A DNA stretch of 64,000 nucleotides, from assembly GCF_043876835.1 (NCBI RefSeq), contig NZ_JBAWJZ010000005.1, positions 1 through 64,000 on the forward strand, given 5' to 3'. This document shows, piece after piece, positions 34,452-42,961 of the stretch (the stretch's first letter is position 1; each line of letters starts with the position of its first letter). A program made the position numbers and the translations under genes. Source of the stretch: Yeosuana sp043876835. Its GTDB lineage: Bacteria > Bacteroidota > Bacteroidia > Flavobacteriales > Flavobacteriaceae. The notes below the pieces were generated by a model. The model made no database searches. It was not told the origin of the DNA and worked only from the letters and a program-made list of their open reading frames with translations.

Positions 34452-34907
34452 TTATAGCAATTGTTGTTTTCCTAAAATTTCGTTTACCTTAATTCTGTAA
34501 ACTATTGGAATATTTCCTGTATTTAATTTACTTGAAAAGAAATTTATGGATTCTGGGTTTTTGGTTTCTTTCTTTGCGATTAGACTTTTTACGTTTTGAG
34601 CAAACTTATGAAGTTGCATTTTAGCTTCACTGCCTTTAAGCTCTTCAAATTCACCAACTATTAAAACAGATTTCCAATTATTTATGGAATTAATTTCTTC
34701 TAACTGAAATGCTACAAAAGGGTTTAATCTCATAGCACTAATTTTATGACCTTCATCAGAATAGCTTATTATTATATTTTCTTTTTGATCATAATAATAA
34801 GTAATTGGAGTTATGAAGGGAACATTATTAAAAATATATCCTAAGTGGGCTATATAATTGTCATTAAGTACTTGAATACAATCTTTCTTTACCATGTCTT
34901 CACTCAT
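34452..34907 (-). CDS. Pyridoxamine 5'-phosphate oxidase-fold flavin-binding protein
   Basis: A 151-residue split-barrel protein of the PPOX-like group (AHLGYIFNNVPFITPITYYYD, KISAMRLNPFVAFQLEEI, WKSVLIVGEFEEL). Such proteins bind FMN or related cofactors and are often linked to redox stress. Exact substrate unknown. Not in an operon with thioredoxin, because a 24-base palindrome with a promoter lies between them. Confidence 0.8.
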   Translation of the reverse strand: MSEDMVKKDCIQVLNDNYIAHLGYIFNNVPFITPITYYYDQKENIIISYSDEGHKISAMRLNPFVAFQLEEINSINNWKSVLIVGEFEELKGSEAKMQLHKFAQNVKSLIAKKETKNPESINFFSSKLNTGNIPIVYRIKVNEILGKQQLL

Positions 34908-34969
34908 ATTTATTCAAATTTTAATAAATTAATAAATAGAACAGAATCTTAAAAAGATAAGAAGCTTAG

Positions 34970-35018
34970 TGAAATTAGGAATAAATTTGTTTTTACAACA
35001 TGACTTAAGTCATGTTGT
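34970..35018 (-). promoter_or_regulatory. Extended palindrome promoter of the PPOX-fold gene
   Basis: A perfect 24-base palindrome at 34995-35018 contains ATGACTTAAGTCAT. Its centre (35006.5) is exactly 29.5 bp before TAATTTCA on the minus strand (34977-34970). No T run follows on the minus strand, so an operator fits better than a terminator. Confidence 0.7.
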
Positions 35019-35023
35019 GAGTA

Positions 35024-35323
35024 TTATAGATTAGACTTTATTATTGAAACAATATGGTTTTTATCCATAACACCAGATTGTTTCCAAAGCTGATTGCCTT
35101 TTTTAAAAAGTATCATGGTTGGTACACCACGTACTTGATATTTAGCTGACAATTCTTGGTTTTTATCAACATCAATTTTGATAATTTTTATTAAGTCACC
35201 AAGCTCAGCTTTAACGTCTTTAAGAATTGGAGCTAAAGTTTTACATGGGCCACACCATTCTGCAAAAAAATCTACAAGTATAAGCGTTTCAGAATTAATA
35301 ATATTATTGAATGATTGTTTCAT
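35024..35323 (-). CDS. trxA: Thioredoxin
   Basis: A 99-residue thioredoxin with the redox motif FFAEWCGPCK near residues 19-28 and the cis-proline motif VRGVPTMILFKKG. A cytoplasmic thiol-disulfide reductant. It is divergent from the histidine kinase gene, with a 191-bp gap. Could serve reduction of persulfides made by the nearby sulfur enzymes. I see no Crp-type box in front of it. Confidence 0.92.
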   Translation of the reverse strand: MKQSFNNIINSETLILVDFFAEWCGPCKTLAPILKDVKAELGDLIKIIKIDVDKNQELSAKYQVRGVPTMILFKKGNQLWKQSGVMDKNHIVSIIKSNL

Positions 35324-35514
35324 TTTTTATATTATTTTTTTATAATTACTTGTTTATTAACACAATAAAATTAGTGTTTTTATAATAAAATAAGCTGAGT
35401 TAAATTTAACTAAAATAATTGCTATTTTTTAACATTTTTGAGCCATTCTTATGTTTAATGTCTTTATTTTTTTTTCGTACTTTTAAGCTTTAAAATTTTC
35501 AAACCAATAAATAA

Positions 35515-36756
35515 ATGTTTCAGAGAGATCAGGATGTTTTTAATTTACTTTTTGAAGCTGTTTCTGAAGGCGTAATAGTTGTTGATGAAACTCAAACTAT
35601 TGTAGCAACAAATATTTCTGTAGAACAAATGTTTGGTTATGAAAATAAAGAACTAATAGGTAAGCCTCTAAATATTTTAATTCCAAAAAATTATCATTCA
35701 GGTCATGTTGGACATTTTAATGGCTTTATAAAGCAAAAAGTTAGCCGTAAAATGGGTAATGGCAGAGGTCTTAATGGCATTAGGAAAGATTCAACTATTT
35801 TCCCTTTAGAGATTGGTCTTAATCCCTTTGAAGCCTATGGAGAAACATTTGTTATGGCTTTAGTTATTGATGTTTCTGTAAGAAAAAAGCATGAGCAAGA
35901 AATTGTTGATTTAAACATGCAATTAGAGGATAAAGTTTTAAGACGTACACAAGAATTAAGTAATGCCATAAACGAACTTAAAGCGCTTAATAGTAGGTTA
36001 GAAGCAGAAAACAAAAAACGTATTGAGGCAGAAAAGAAGACTAAAATTGCCTTAAAAAAAGAAATAGAACTTAACGAATTAAAAACAAAATTTTTATCTT
36101 TAGTTTCGCATGAGTTCAAAACACCGTTAAGTGGTATTTTAACATCAACAATGCTGTTAGGTAAGTATAAGCTAACAGAACAACAGGATAATAGAGATAA
36201 ACATATAAAAACCATTACAGATAGAGTTCATTACTTGAATAATATACTCAATGATTTTTTATCTATTGATAAGCTTGAAACAGGAAAAATAAAATATAAT
36301 TTTAACGACTTTAAACTTAGTAAAGTTATTAATGAAGTAGTATATAATTGTAATTTGTTATTAAAAGAAGGGCAAAGAATAAAATATCCAGATAATATTG
36401 ATGATATATCATTATATCAGGACGAAAAAATTGTTGAATTAACATTATCTAATTTGGTTCATAACGCATTAAAATATTCGCCAGAAAACACTATAATAGA
36501 TATTGATGTAAGACACGATTACGAGAAAACTACCTTTATTGTAAAAGATAAAGGGATTGGTATTCCTGAGAACGATCAGAAAAATATATTTAATCGTTAT
36601 TTTAGAGCAGAAAACGCGTTGCTTTCACAAGGAACAGGAATAGGGTTGAATATTGTAAAAACACATTTAGAAAATTTAGGTGGTAAAATTAAATTTGTGA
36701 GTGAAGAAAATAAAGGAACAACATTTACTGTTACTATACCAAATAAAGCTTTATAA
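35515..36756 (+). CDS. PAS-domain sensor histidine kinase
   Basis: A 413-residue soluble kinase: PAS domain (about 8-122), coiled-coil (about 125-190), HisKA with H199 in SLVSHEFKTPLSG, and HATPase with NALKYS, DKGIGIP and GTGIGLNI. Only an N-terminal PAS is present and no membrane helix, so it probably senses a cytoplasmic redox or gas signal through a bound cofactor. The stop overlaps the ATG of its response regulator (TAATG). It lies immediately before the universal stress cluster. Confidence 0.9.
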   Translation: MFQRDQDVFNLLFEAVSEGVIVVDETQTIVATNISVEQMFGYENKELIGKPLNILIPKNYHSGHVGHFNGFIKQKVSRKMGNGRGLNGIRKDSTIFPLEIGLNPFEAYGETFVMALVIDVSVRKKHEQEIVDLNMQLEDKVLRRTQELSNAINELKALNSRLEAENKKRIEAEKKTKIALKKEIELNELKTKFLSLVSHEFKTPLSGILTSTMLLGKYKLTEQQDNRDKHIKTITDRVHYLNNILNDFLSIDKLETGKIKYNFNDFKLSKVINEVVYNCNLLLKEGQRIKYPDNIDDISLYQDEKIVELTLSNLVHNALKYSPENTIIDIDVRHDYEKTTFIVKDKGIGIPENDQKNIFNRYFRAENALLSQGTGIGLNIVKTHLENLGGKIKFVSEENKGTTFTVTIPNKAL

Positions 36757-37814
36757 TGAAAAAAATATTACTAATAGAAGACGATGTAGTTTTAAGAGAA
36801 AACACAGCTGAACTTTTAGAATTATCAGGATATCAGGTAGAAACTGCATCAAATGGAAGAGCTGGAGTTGAGGTTGCAAAAAAATATGTCCCCAACATTA
36901 TAATTTGTGATATTATGATGCCTGAACTTGATGGCTACGGAGTTTTAGAAAATTTATCAAAAAACGATATCACTAAATATATTCCTTTTATTTTTTTGTC
37001 GGCAAAAACAGAAAGACATGATGTTAGGAAAGGTATGGATCTTGGAGCGGATGATTATATAACAAAACCCTTTAATGAAGATGAACTTATTAGTGCCATT
37101 GAAAGCAGAATAGCTAAAGCAGCAATTCTTCATGAAGAAAGAGAAGCAGAAGGCTATAAGCCCAATGAAAATGAATTTTATGATGATATAAGAACATTAA
37201 ATGATTTAAAAAACTTTTTTGATGATAATGGTAAAACCTTTAAATTTTCAAAAGGTGATATTATTTACGAAGAAGGAAATAATTCAAACTATATTTTTTT
37301 AATAAGAAAAGGAGTTGTAAAAAATTTTAAGTTTGATCATGATGGAAAGGAACTTACTACAAATCTATTTCAAGAAGATGAATTGTTTGGATACACATCT
37401 TTTACACAAAACATTCCATATCAAGAATCAGCTACTGCAATAAAAGACACCGAATTAGTTGGAGTTTCAAAGCAAGAATTAAAAGAAGTTTTAGATAACA
37501 ACCATAAAATAACACTTGAACTTATTCAATTATTAACAGATAATCTTTCTGGAGCCAGAGACCAATTATTAGAAATGGCATACAGTTCTGTAAATAAGAA
37601 AACTGCCATGACCATATTAAAATTTGCCGAAAAGCTAAATAACAAATCTGGTGAAGCCATACGAATTTCAAGAAACGATTTAGCTAGTGTTGCCGGAATA
37701 GCAACCGAAACTTTAATTAGAACTTTATCAAGCTTTAAAAAAGACGGTCTTATTGAAATTGAGGCCAGAAACATTAAAATATTAGACTTACAAAAACTGC
37801 AACAAGTCAATTAA
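36756..37814 (+). CDS. Response regulator with receiver, cNMP-binding and Crp HTH domains
   Basis: A 352-residue fusion. The receiver domain (about 1-125) has phospho-acceptor D52 in IIICDIMMPELDG. A cNMP-binding-like domain (about 150-265) and a Crp-type helix-turn-helix (about 285-345, SRNDLASVAGIATETLIRTL) follow. The recognition helix keeps the Glu and Arg spacing (ETLIR) of E. coli Fnr (ETISR), which reads TGA/TCA half-sites. It is therefore my first candidate for the ATGAY-N4-RTCAT boxes. Receives phosphate from the preceding kinase. Confidence 0.87.
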   Translation: MKKILLIEDDVVLRENTAELLELSGYQVETASNGRAGVEVAKKYVPNIIICDIMMPELDGYGVLENLSKNDITKYIPFIFLSAKTERHDVRKGMDLGADDYITKPFNEDELISAIESRIAKAAILHEEREAEGYKPNENEFYDDIRTLNDLKNFFDDNGKTFKFSKGDIIYEEGNNSNYIFLIRKGVVKNFKFDHDGKELTTNLFQEDELFGYTSFTQNIPYQESATAIKDTELVGVSKQELKEVLDNNHKITLELIQLLTDNLSGARDQLLEMAYSSVNKKTAMTILKFAEKLNNKSGEAIRISRNDLASVAGIATETLIRTLSSFKKDGLIEIEARNIKILDLQKLQQVN

Positions 37815-37837
37815 AACACATTACCATATTTCATAAT

Positions 37838-37881
37838 ATGATTTATATCATTTTTTGCGATGATATAGGCTTCTATTTTTG
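37838..37881 (+). promoter_or_regulatory. Crp-type box promoter of the first universal stress gene
   Basis: ATGATTTATATCAT (37838-37851) has perfect five-base arms. Its centre is exactly 29.5 bp before TATTTTTG (37874-37881), a perfect TAnnTTTG. Confidence 0.72.
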
Positions 37882-37908
37882 TTTTTGATTAGAAGTAGAT
37901 TGTAAATA

Positions 37909-38748
37909 ATGAAAAACATATTAATACCAACTGATTTTTCTGAAAACGCGTGGAATGCAATTGAGTATGCCATTAATTTTTTTGAAGACTCATCTTGTAA
38001 TTTTTATTTATTATATGTAAATCAAATTAATACGTTTGTTGTTGCAGATACTACTTATATACCATCACAAACGGTAATAGAAGAAACATTTATAAAGCCA
38101 ACTAAAGCCAGATTAAATGAGGTGTTAAATCGTATTGCAAGTATTTCAAATAATGAGAAACACAAGTTTTTTGCATTAACAGATTATAATTATTTTATAG
38201 ACTCTATACGAAAGCATATTGTAGATAAGAAAATAGATTTGATTGTAATGGGTACTAGAGGTGCATCAGGACTTAAAAAGCTTATTATTGGTAGCAATAC
38301 AGGCGATGTAATTACCAGAGTTCATTGTTCTACGTTAGTTGTGCCAGAAAACGCAAAATATGTTAAACCAAGTGTAATTGCTTTTCCAACAGATTTTTCT
38401 TCGTTTTATTCTACAAATCTATTGTTTCCAATTATAGAAATACTTGATATATATAAAGCATCAATAAATGTGTTACATATAAACAAGAAAAAAGTAAATC
38501 TAAATTTAGACCAAGAAATTAATAAAGGGTATTTAGAAGATTATTTTAGTAATTACAATTATAATTTTTATAATCTAACAAACAATCATATTGAATCTGC
38601 TATACAAACCTTTGTTGAAAATAATAATGTCAACCTAATAACCATGGTTGCAAAAAACTTGAATTATTTTCAACGCATTTTATTTAATCCAACAGTTACG
38701 GAAATTAGCTATCATACAGATATTCCATTTTTGGTTCTGCATGAATAA
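37909..38748 (+). CDS. Universal stress protein, tandem UspA domains (1)
   Basis: A 279-residue protein of two UspA-like halves. The first half keeps the nucleotide-binding loop GTRGASGLKKLIIGSNTG (G-x2-G-x9-G-S) near residues 113-129 and starts MKNILIPTDFSENAWNA. The second half lacks the loop. Usp proteins help survival under low oxygen, starvation or redox stress in the cytoplasm. First of three Usp genes, behind a Crp-type promoter. Confidence 0.88.
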   Translation: MKNILIPTDFSENAWNAIEYAINFFEDSSCNFYLLYVNQINTFVVADTTYIPSQTVIEETFIKPTKARLNEVLNRIASISNNEKHKFFALTDYNYFIDSIRKHIVDKKIDLIVMGTRGASGLKKLIIGSNTGDVITRVHCSTLVVPENAKYVKPSVIAFPTDFSSFYSTNLLFPIIEILDIYKASINVLHINKKKVNLNLDQEINKGYLEDYFSNYNYNFYNLTNNHIESAIQTFVENNNVNLITMVAKNLNYFQRILFNPTVTEISYHTDIPFLVLHE

Positions 38749-38759
38749 ATAAACCAAAG

Positions 38760-38803
38760 CTAACATTTGTCATAGTTTATTTTTAAAGAATAGGCTAATT
38801 TTA
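38760..38803 (+). promoter_or_regulatory. Crp-type box promoter of the second universal stress gene
   Basis: CTAACATTTGTCAT (38760-38773) keeps a perfect right half and a degenerate left half. Its centre is exactly 29.5 bp before TAATTTTA (38796-38803). The surrounding sequence from 38759 to 38779 resembles that upstream of 42962. Confidence 0.55.
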
Positions 38804-38831
38804 AGCAACTTAATGTTAACAGCAATTTTTT

Positions 38832-38880
38832 AAAGGACAGGGGACGATTTAGGAAGGATATTGTCAACTGTCCTTTTTTT
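38832..38880 (+). terminator. Hairpin with T tract in the leader of the second universal stress gene
   Basis: AAAGGACAG (38832-38840) pairs with CTGTCCTTT (38868-38876) around a 27-base loop, followed by further T residues. It could terminate the first Usp transcript. It also lies downstream of the promoter at 38760-38803, so it may attenuate the second. Confidence 0.6.
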
Positions 38881-38897
38881 CTTAACACTATAAAGTC

Positions 38898-39752
38898 ATG
38901 AGAAATATCCTAATTCCAACAGACTTTTCAGATAACGCTACAAATGCTATTAACTTTGGATTAAATCTTTTTAAATACGATATCTGTGTTTTTTACTTTT
39001 TGCATACTTATCAAGATGAATTGTATTCTGAAGAAAACCAAATAAACAGAGAAAATTTTAAAGAAGTTGAAAAAAGAATAAGTGATAAATCTTTAATGCA
39101 ATTACAAGATTTAATAGCTAATTTAAAAAAAACATATCCAAACCCAAAGTTTAGTTATCGCATCATATCAGCTAATTCTCTATTAGTTGATGAGATTGAT
39201 AAAATAGTGGAAGAAGAAGATATTGATATTATTGTAATGGGTACCCAAGGTAAAACAAATAATAAAATGATAACCTTTGGCAGTAACACATTACAAGTGT
39301 TAAAATATGTGAGTTGCCCTGTTTTGGCCATACCAGAACATTATACATACAATAAACCTAAACATATATTGTTTCCAACAAATTACTTAATTCCTTACAA
39401 AAGAAGAGAGTTAAAACTTTTATGTGAAATGGCTTGTCCGTATCGAGCAAAAATTGATATGTTATATGTTTCAAACAGCAATAAATTATCATTAAGACAA
39501 GAGGATAACAAGTTGTTTATAAAAGATACACTGTGTAAAAACGAAACCAACTTTTTAATAATCAACAGTAACAATATAACAGAAACCATAAACACATTTG
39601 TAAACCAGAATAAAATTGACATGTTGGTTATGGTAAACACAAGGCATTCTCATTTAGAGAATATATTATTTCAATCTAAACTAGACGAAATTAGTTTGAA
39701 TTCTAAAATTCCTTTATTGGCCTTTCAAAATATTGAAAGAGAAATTCACTAA
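38898..39752 (+). CDS. Universal stress protein, tandem UspA domains (2)
   Basis: A 284-residue paralogue starting MRNILIPTDFSDNATNA. The first half keeps GTQGKTNNKMITFGSNT, the G-x2-G-x9-G-S nucleotide loop. The second half has no such loop. Has its own Crp-type promoter and a leader hairpin. The third Usp follows after 18 bases, so they are co-transcribed. Confidence 0.88.
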   Translation: MRNILIPTDFSDNATNAINFGLNLFKYDICVFYFLHTYQDELYSEENQINRENFKEVEKRISDKSLMQLQDLIANLKKTYPNPKFSYRIISANSLLVDEIDKIVEEEDIDIIVMGTQGKTNNKMITFGSNTLQVLKYVSCPVLAIPEHYTYNKPKHILFPTNYLIPYKRRELKLLCEMACPYRAKIDMLYVSNSNKLSLRQEDNKLFIKDTLCKNETNFLIINSNNITETINTFVNQNKIDMLVMVNTRHSHLENILFQSKLDEISLNSKIPLLAFQNIEREIH

Positions 39753-39770
39753 ACTTTAATACTCATAACA

Positions 39771-40571
39771 ATGAAAAGGATTTTGTTACCTACTGATTTT
39801 TCAGATAATTCATGGAGTGCTGCAGTTTATGCTTTAAAACTTTATATCGATGAAGTTTGTATGTTCTATTTTTTACATGCAACACATAAAAAAAGCTTAA
39901 AAAGTGAAGCTTTCAAATCCCTTTTGCAATTAAAGGAACAAGCAGAAGAATCAAATGCAAATGCAAATCATAGTTTTGATGTTATTTTAAGTACTCAAAA
40001 TTTAAAAACAGCGATAAAAAAAGCTGTAAAAAAACATAAAATTGATGTAACTGTTATGGGGACCAAAGTTTCCACAATGGCCAATAAGTTTTTCTTTGTA
40101 AGCAACACTTTAAAGATTGTTAAAAGAATAAAAACCAGTCCTTTTTTAATTATTCCAGAAGAATATGATTTTGTAATACCTAAACAAGTGGCATTTCCAA
40201 CTGACTATAATAGATTTTATAGTTATTTAGAGTTAGATGTTCTGAAAGATTTTGTATCTCTATATAACTCAAAAATAAGGATTGTCCATATTAATGTTGA
40301 AGAAAAGCTAAATGACATTCAAGAATATAATATAGAATCCCTAAAAAATTATTTAGAAGATTATGAATACAGTCTTCATTGGATGCCAAAATACACAAAC
40401 AAGGCAAAAGAAATTAATGCTTTTATCGAAGACTTAAATATTGATATTCTTATCATGATAAAAAACAAACACAGTTTTTTCGAAAAAATAATTAAAGAAG
40501 ACTTGGTTAAAAAATTAGTTTTAAACTCAAAAGTGCCTTTCTTAATTATACCGAATTGCAACATTAAATAG
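39771..40571 (+). CDS. Universal stress protein, tandem UspA domains (3), degenerate loop
   Basis: A 266-residue paralogue starting MKRILLPTDFSDNSWSA. The nucleotide loop is altered to GTKVSTMANKFFFVSNT, so two glycines of G-x2-G-x9-G-S are replaced by valine. It may no longer bind ATP. The ATP-cone/nuclease gene follows after 29 bases in the same operon. Confidence 0.85.
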   Translation: MKRILLPTDFSDNSWSAAVYALKLYIDEVCMFYFLHATHKKSLKSEAFKSLLQLKEQAEESNANANHSFDVILSTQNLKTAIKKAVKKHKIDVTVMGTKVSTMANKFFFVSNTLKIVKRIKTSPFLIIPEEYDFVIPKQVAFPTDYNRFYSYLELDVLKDFVSLYNSKIRIVHINVEEKLNDIQEYNIESLKNYLEDYEYSLHWMPKYTNKAKEINAFIEDLNIDILIMIKNKHSFFEKIIKEDLVKKLVLNSKVPFLIIPNCNIK

Positions 40572-40600
40572 AGTGAACTATTTTAATATTACACTTAAAA

Positions 40601-41443
40601 ATGGAAACATTTGATATTGATATAATTAAATCGTCTGGAGAAAAAGTTCAGTTTTCTATAGAAAAACTTAAGAAATCTCTTGAACATACCGGAGCCACAA
40701 ATAATATTGTAACAAAAATACTGGATACTGTAAAAGATGAATTATATCCAGGTATTTCTACAAAGGAAATTTATAATAGAGCTTTTGCATTATTAAAAAA
40801 AAATAAAAGCTATTTCGCTTCAAAATATAAACTTAAAAAGGCGATTTATGAATTAGGCCCTACAGGATTTCCTTTTGAACGATTTGTAGGGGCTATATTA
40901 AAATATTCTGGTTACAATATAAAAATCGATACCATTGTAGAAGGTCATTGTGTAAAACATGAAGTAGATGTGTTGGCAGAAAAGAATAATGAAGTATTAT
41001 TAATAGAGTGTAAATTCCATAATGAAGAAGGTATAAATTGTAATGTTAAAGTGCCTTTATATATTAACTCAAGATATCGAGATATAAAATCTGTTTGGGA
41101 CGCATCGTCAAGAGGAAACATTAAACTTAAAAGTGGTTGGGTAGTAACTAATACTAGATTTACTGAAGATGCTTTGCAATATGGAAATTGCATGGGTTTA
41201 TATTTATTAAGCTGGGATTATCCTAAAGATAACGGCTTAAAAGACAGAATAGACAGATTAGGATTGTACCCAATAACAGTATCTACATTACTTACCAATA
41301 GGGAAAAACAATTTTTATTGAACAGAAATATTGTATTGTGTAGGGAATTAGTAAAAGATAAATTTTATTTAGACCATTTAGGGGTTTCAAAAATTAGAAA
41401 GGACAAAATTTTAAATGAAATAGAACATCTCAGTAGAATTTAA
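40601..41443 (+). CDS. ATP-cone fused to Mrr/PD-(D/E)XK nuclease-like domain
   Basis: A 280-residue protein. An N-terminal ATP-cone (about 4-90: IIKSSGEKVQFSIEKLKKSL) of the kind that senses ATP/dATP in ribonucleotide reductases and NrdR is followed by a nuclease-like domain with GFPFERFVGAIL and the catalytic pattern EVDVLAEKNNEVLLIECKF (D...ExK) near 120-140. The C-terminal 80 residues are not recognised. It would combine nucleotide sensing with DNA binding or cleavage. Lies in the universal stress operon and 14 bases before a beta-CASP hydrolase. Confidence 0.8.
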   Translation: METFDIDIIKSSGEKVQFSIEKLKKSLEHTGATNNIVTKILDTVKDELYPGISTKEIYNRAFALLKKNKSYFASKYKLKKAIYELGPTGFPFERFVGAILKYSGYNIKIDTIVEGHCVKHEVDVLAEKNNEVLLIECKFHNEEGINCNVKVPLYINSRYRDIKSVWDASSRGNIKLKSGWVVTNTRFTEDALQYGNCMGLYLLSWDYPKDNGLKDRIDRLGLYPITVSTLLTNREKQFLLNRNIVLCRELVKDKFYLDHLGVSKIRKDKILNEIEHLSRI

Positions 41444-41457
41444 TATTTATAAATACC

Positions 41458-42831
41458 ATGTTAAATAATGCGACAATTCAATTTTTAGGTGCGGCAGGAA
41501 GTGTAACTGGCTCAAAGTTTTTAATTGATGCATTTGGAAATAAAATTCTAATTGATTGTGGCATGTTTCAGGGTATTAAAGAACTGCGTGAACTTAACTG
41601 GGTAAACCTTCCTGTAAATGCTTTTGAAATTGATATTGTGTTGCTAACACATGGGCATTTAGATCATGTGGGTTATTTGCCTAGGCTGGTTAAACAAGGT
41701 TTTAAAGGAAAAATTATTGGTACGGCTCCAACACTTGCTATCGCAAAAATCATATTAACTGACTCGGCCAAAATACAAGAAGAAGAGGCAGAAAAGGCTA
41801 ATAAAGAAAAATTCACAAAGCACAATCCGGCGTTACCATTTTATACTTTAAAAGAAGTTGAGAAAACCATAGAATTGTTTCAAGTTGAAATGGAAAATAA
41901 ATGGATTACTTTTTCAGATTATATTTCATATAGATTTCAATTTAACGGACATATTTTAGGCGCTACATTTATTGAATTGGATATTAATAGTAAAAGATTT
42001 GTATTTTCTGGTGATATTGGTAGAGAGAATGATTATTTACTGGAGAGTCCAAAAAAGCCTGAATGGGCAGATTATTTGTTTTTAGAAAGTACTTATGGCG
42101 ATAAATTGCATTTTAACGAAAATGTAGAAAGTATAATTTCAAACTTAGTTCATGAAACTATTAATAAAAAAGGAAATTTAATTATTCCAAGTTTTGCTGT
42201 TGAAAGGTTGCAAGCCATAATTTATCTGCTTTGGAAATTATATAAAAAAAACAAGATCCCCAACATTCCTATTTTTATAGATAGCCCAATGGGGAAAAAT
42301 GTTTTAGAGGTATTTAAACACTTTTCAAAGTGGCACAAACTTTCAGATTCAGAATATAATGCAATGTGCAATCATGTAAATATTATTGAATCATTTAAAG
42401 AAACATGGGAAACCATTGATAATAAAAGTTCCAAAATCATTATTGCAGGAAGCGGAATGGTTACCGGCGGAAGAGTATTAACATATCTTCATCAATTAAT
42501 AGATGAACCGACAACAACGGTTCTGTTAGTAGGTTATCAGGCTGAAGGCACTCGTGGCAGGCAACTATTAGATGGTGCTAATGAAATTAAGTTTTTTGGA
42601 AAATATTATCAAGTAAAAGCTGCTATAAAAAGCCTTGAAAGTTTATCGGCACATGCAGATCAAAAGGAGATTTTGAATTGGTTGGGCAAAATTAAAAACA
42701 TTCCTGAACAAGTTTTTTTAATTCATGGAGAACCAAAAGCATCAGATGCCTTACGCACAAAAATCAAAGATGTTTATGGCTGGCAAGTAAATATTCCTAA
42801 ACTTTATGAGATAAAAAAACTCCTACTTTAA
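41458..42831 (+). CDS. MBL-fold beta-CASP RNA metallo-hydrolase
   Basis: A 457-residue protein with the metal site THGHLDHVGYLPRL near 60, a beta-CASP insert (SFAVERLQAI, GSGMVTGGRVL) and the C-terminal RMMBL motif SAHADQKEIL and IHGEPKASDAL. Relatives include CPSF-73-like and RNase J-like nucleases. It presumably acts on RNA in the cytoplasm. Often found with Usp genes in Bacteroidetes, as far as I recall. Confidence 0.88.
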   Translation: MLNNATIQFLGAAGSVTGSKFLIDAFGNKILIDCGMFQGIKELRELNWVNLPVNAFEIDIVLLTHGHLDHVGYLPRLVKQGFKGKIIGTAPTLAIAKIILTDSAKIQEEEAEKANKEKFTKHNPALPFYTLKEVEKTIELFQVEMENKWITFSDYISYRFQFNGHILGATFIELDINSKRFVFSGDIGRENDYLLESPKKPEWADYLFLESTYGDKLHFNENVESIISNLVHETINKKGNLIIPSFAVERLQAIIYLLWKLYKKNKIPNIPIFIDSPMGKNVLEVFKHFSKWHKLSDSEYNAMCNHVNIIESFKETWETIDNKSSKIIIAGSGMVTGGRVLTYLHQLIDEPTTTVLLVGYQAEGTRGRQLLDGANEIKFFGKYYQVKAAIKSLESLSAHADQKEILNWLGKIKNIPEQVFLIHGEPKASDALRTKIKDVYGWQVNIPKLYEIKKLLL

Positions 42832-42861
42832 GTTGTAAAACTTTCTTAAAAATTGTAATTG

Positions 42862-42905
42862 CTAACATTTATCATTGTTTAAATGTTAATTTATCACTAA
42901 CTTAA
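42862..42905 (+). promoter_or_regulatory. Crp-type box promoter before the small coiled-coil gene
   Basis: CTAACATTTATCAT (42862-42875) is nearly the same as the box at 38760. Its centre lies exactly 29.5 bp before TAACTTAA (42898-42905), a weak -7 match. Confidence 0.45.
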
Positions 42906-42961
42906 GAACACTTTAATTTTTAATTATATCTAAAGTTTTAAGTTCATTAAATCTTGTTGTC

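Noticed and set aside
37825..37840. CATATT-N4-AATATG palindrome
   Set aside because: Low-complexity AT sequence with no match at other promoters.
37844..37867. Inverted repeat TATATCAT-N8-ATGATATA before the first universal stress gene
   Set aside because: It overlaps the better ATGAT-N4-ATCAT box and does not recur at other promoters; probably a chance AT-rich repeat.
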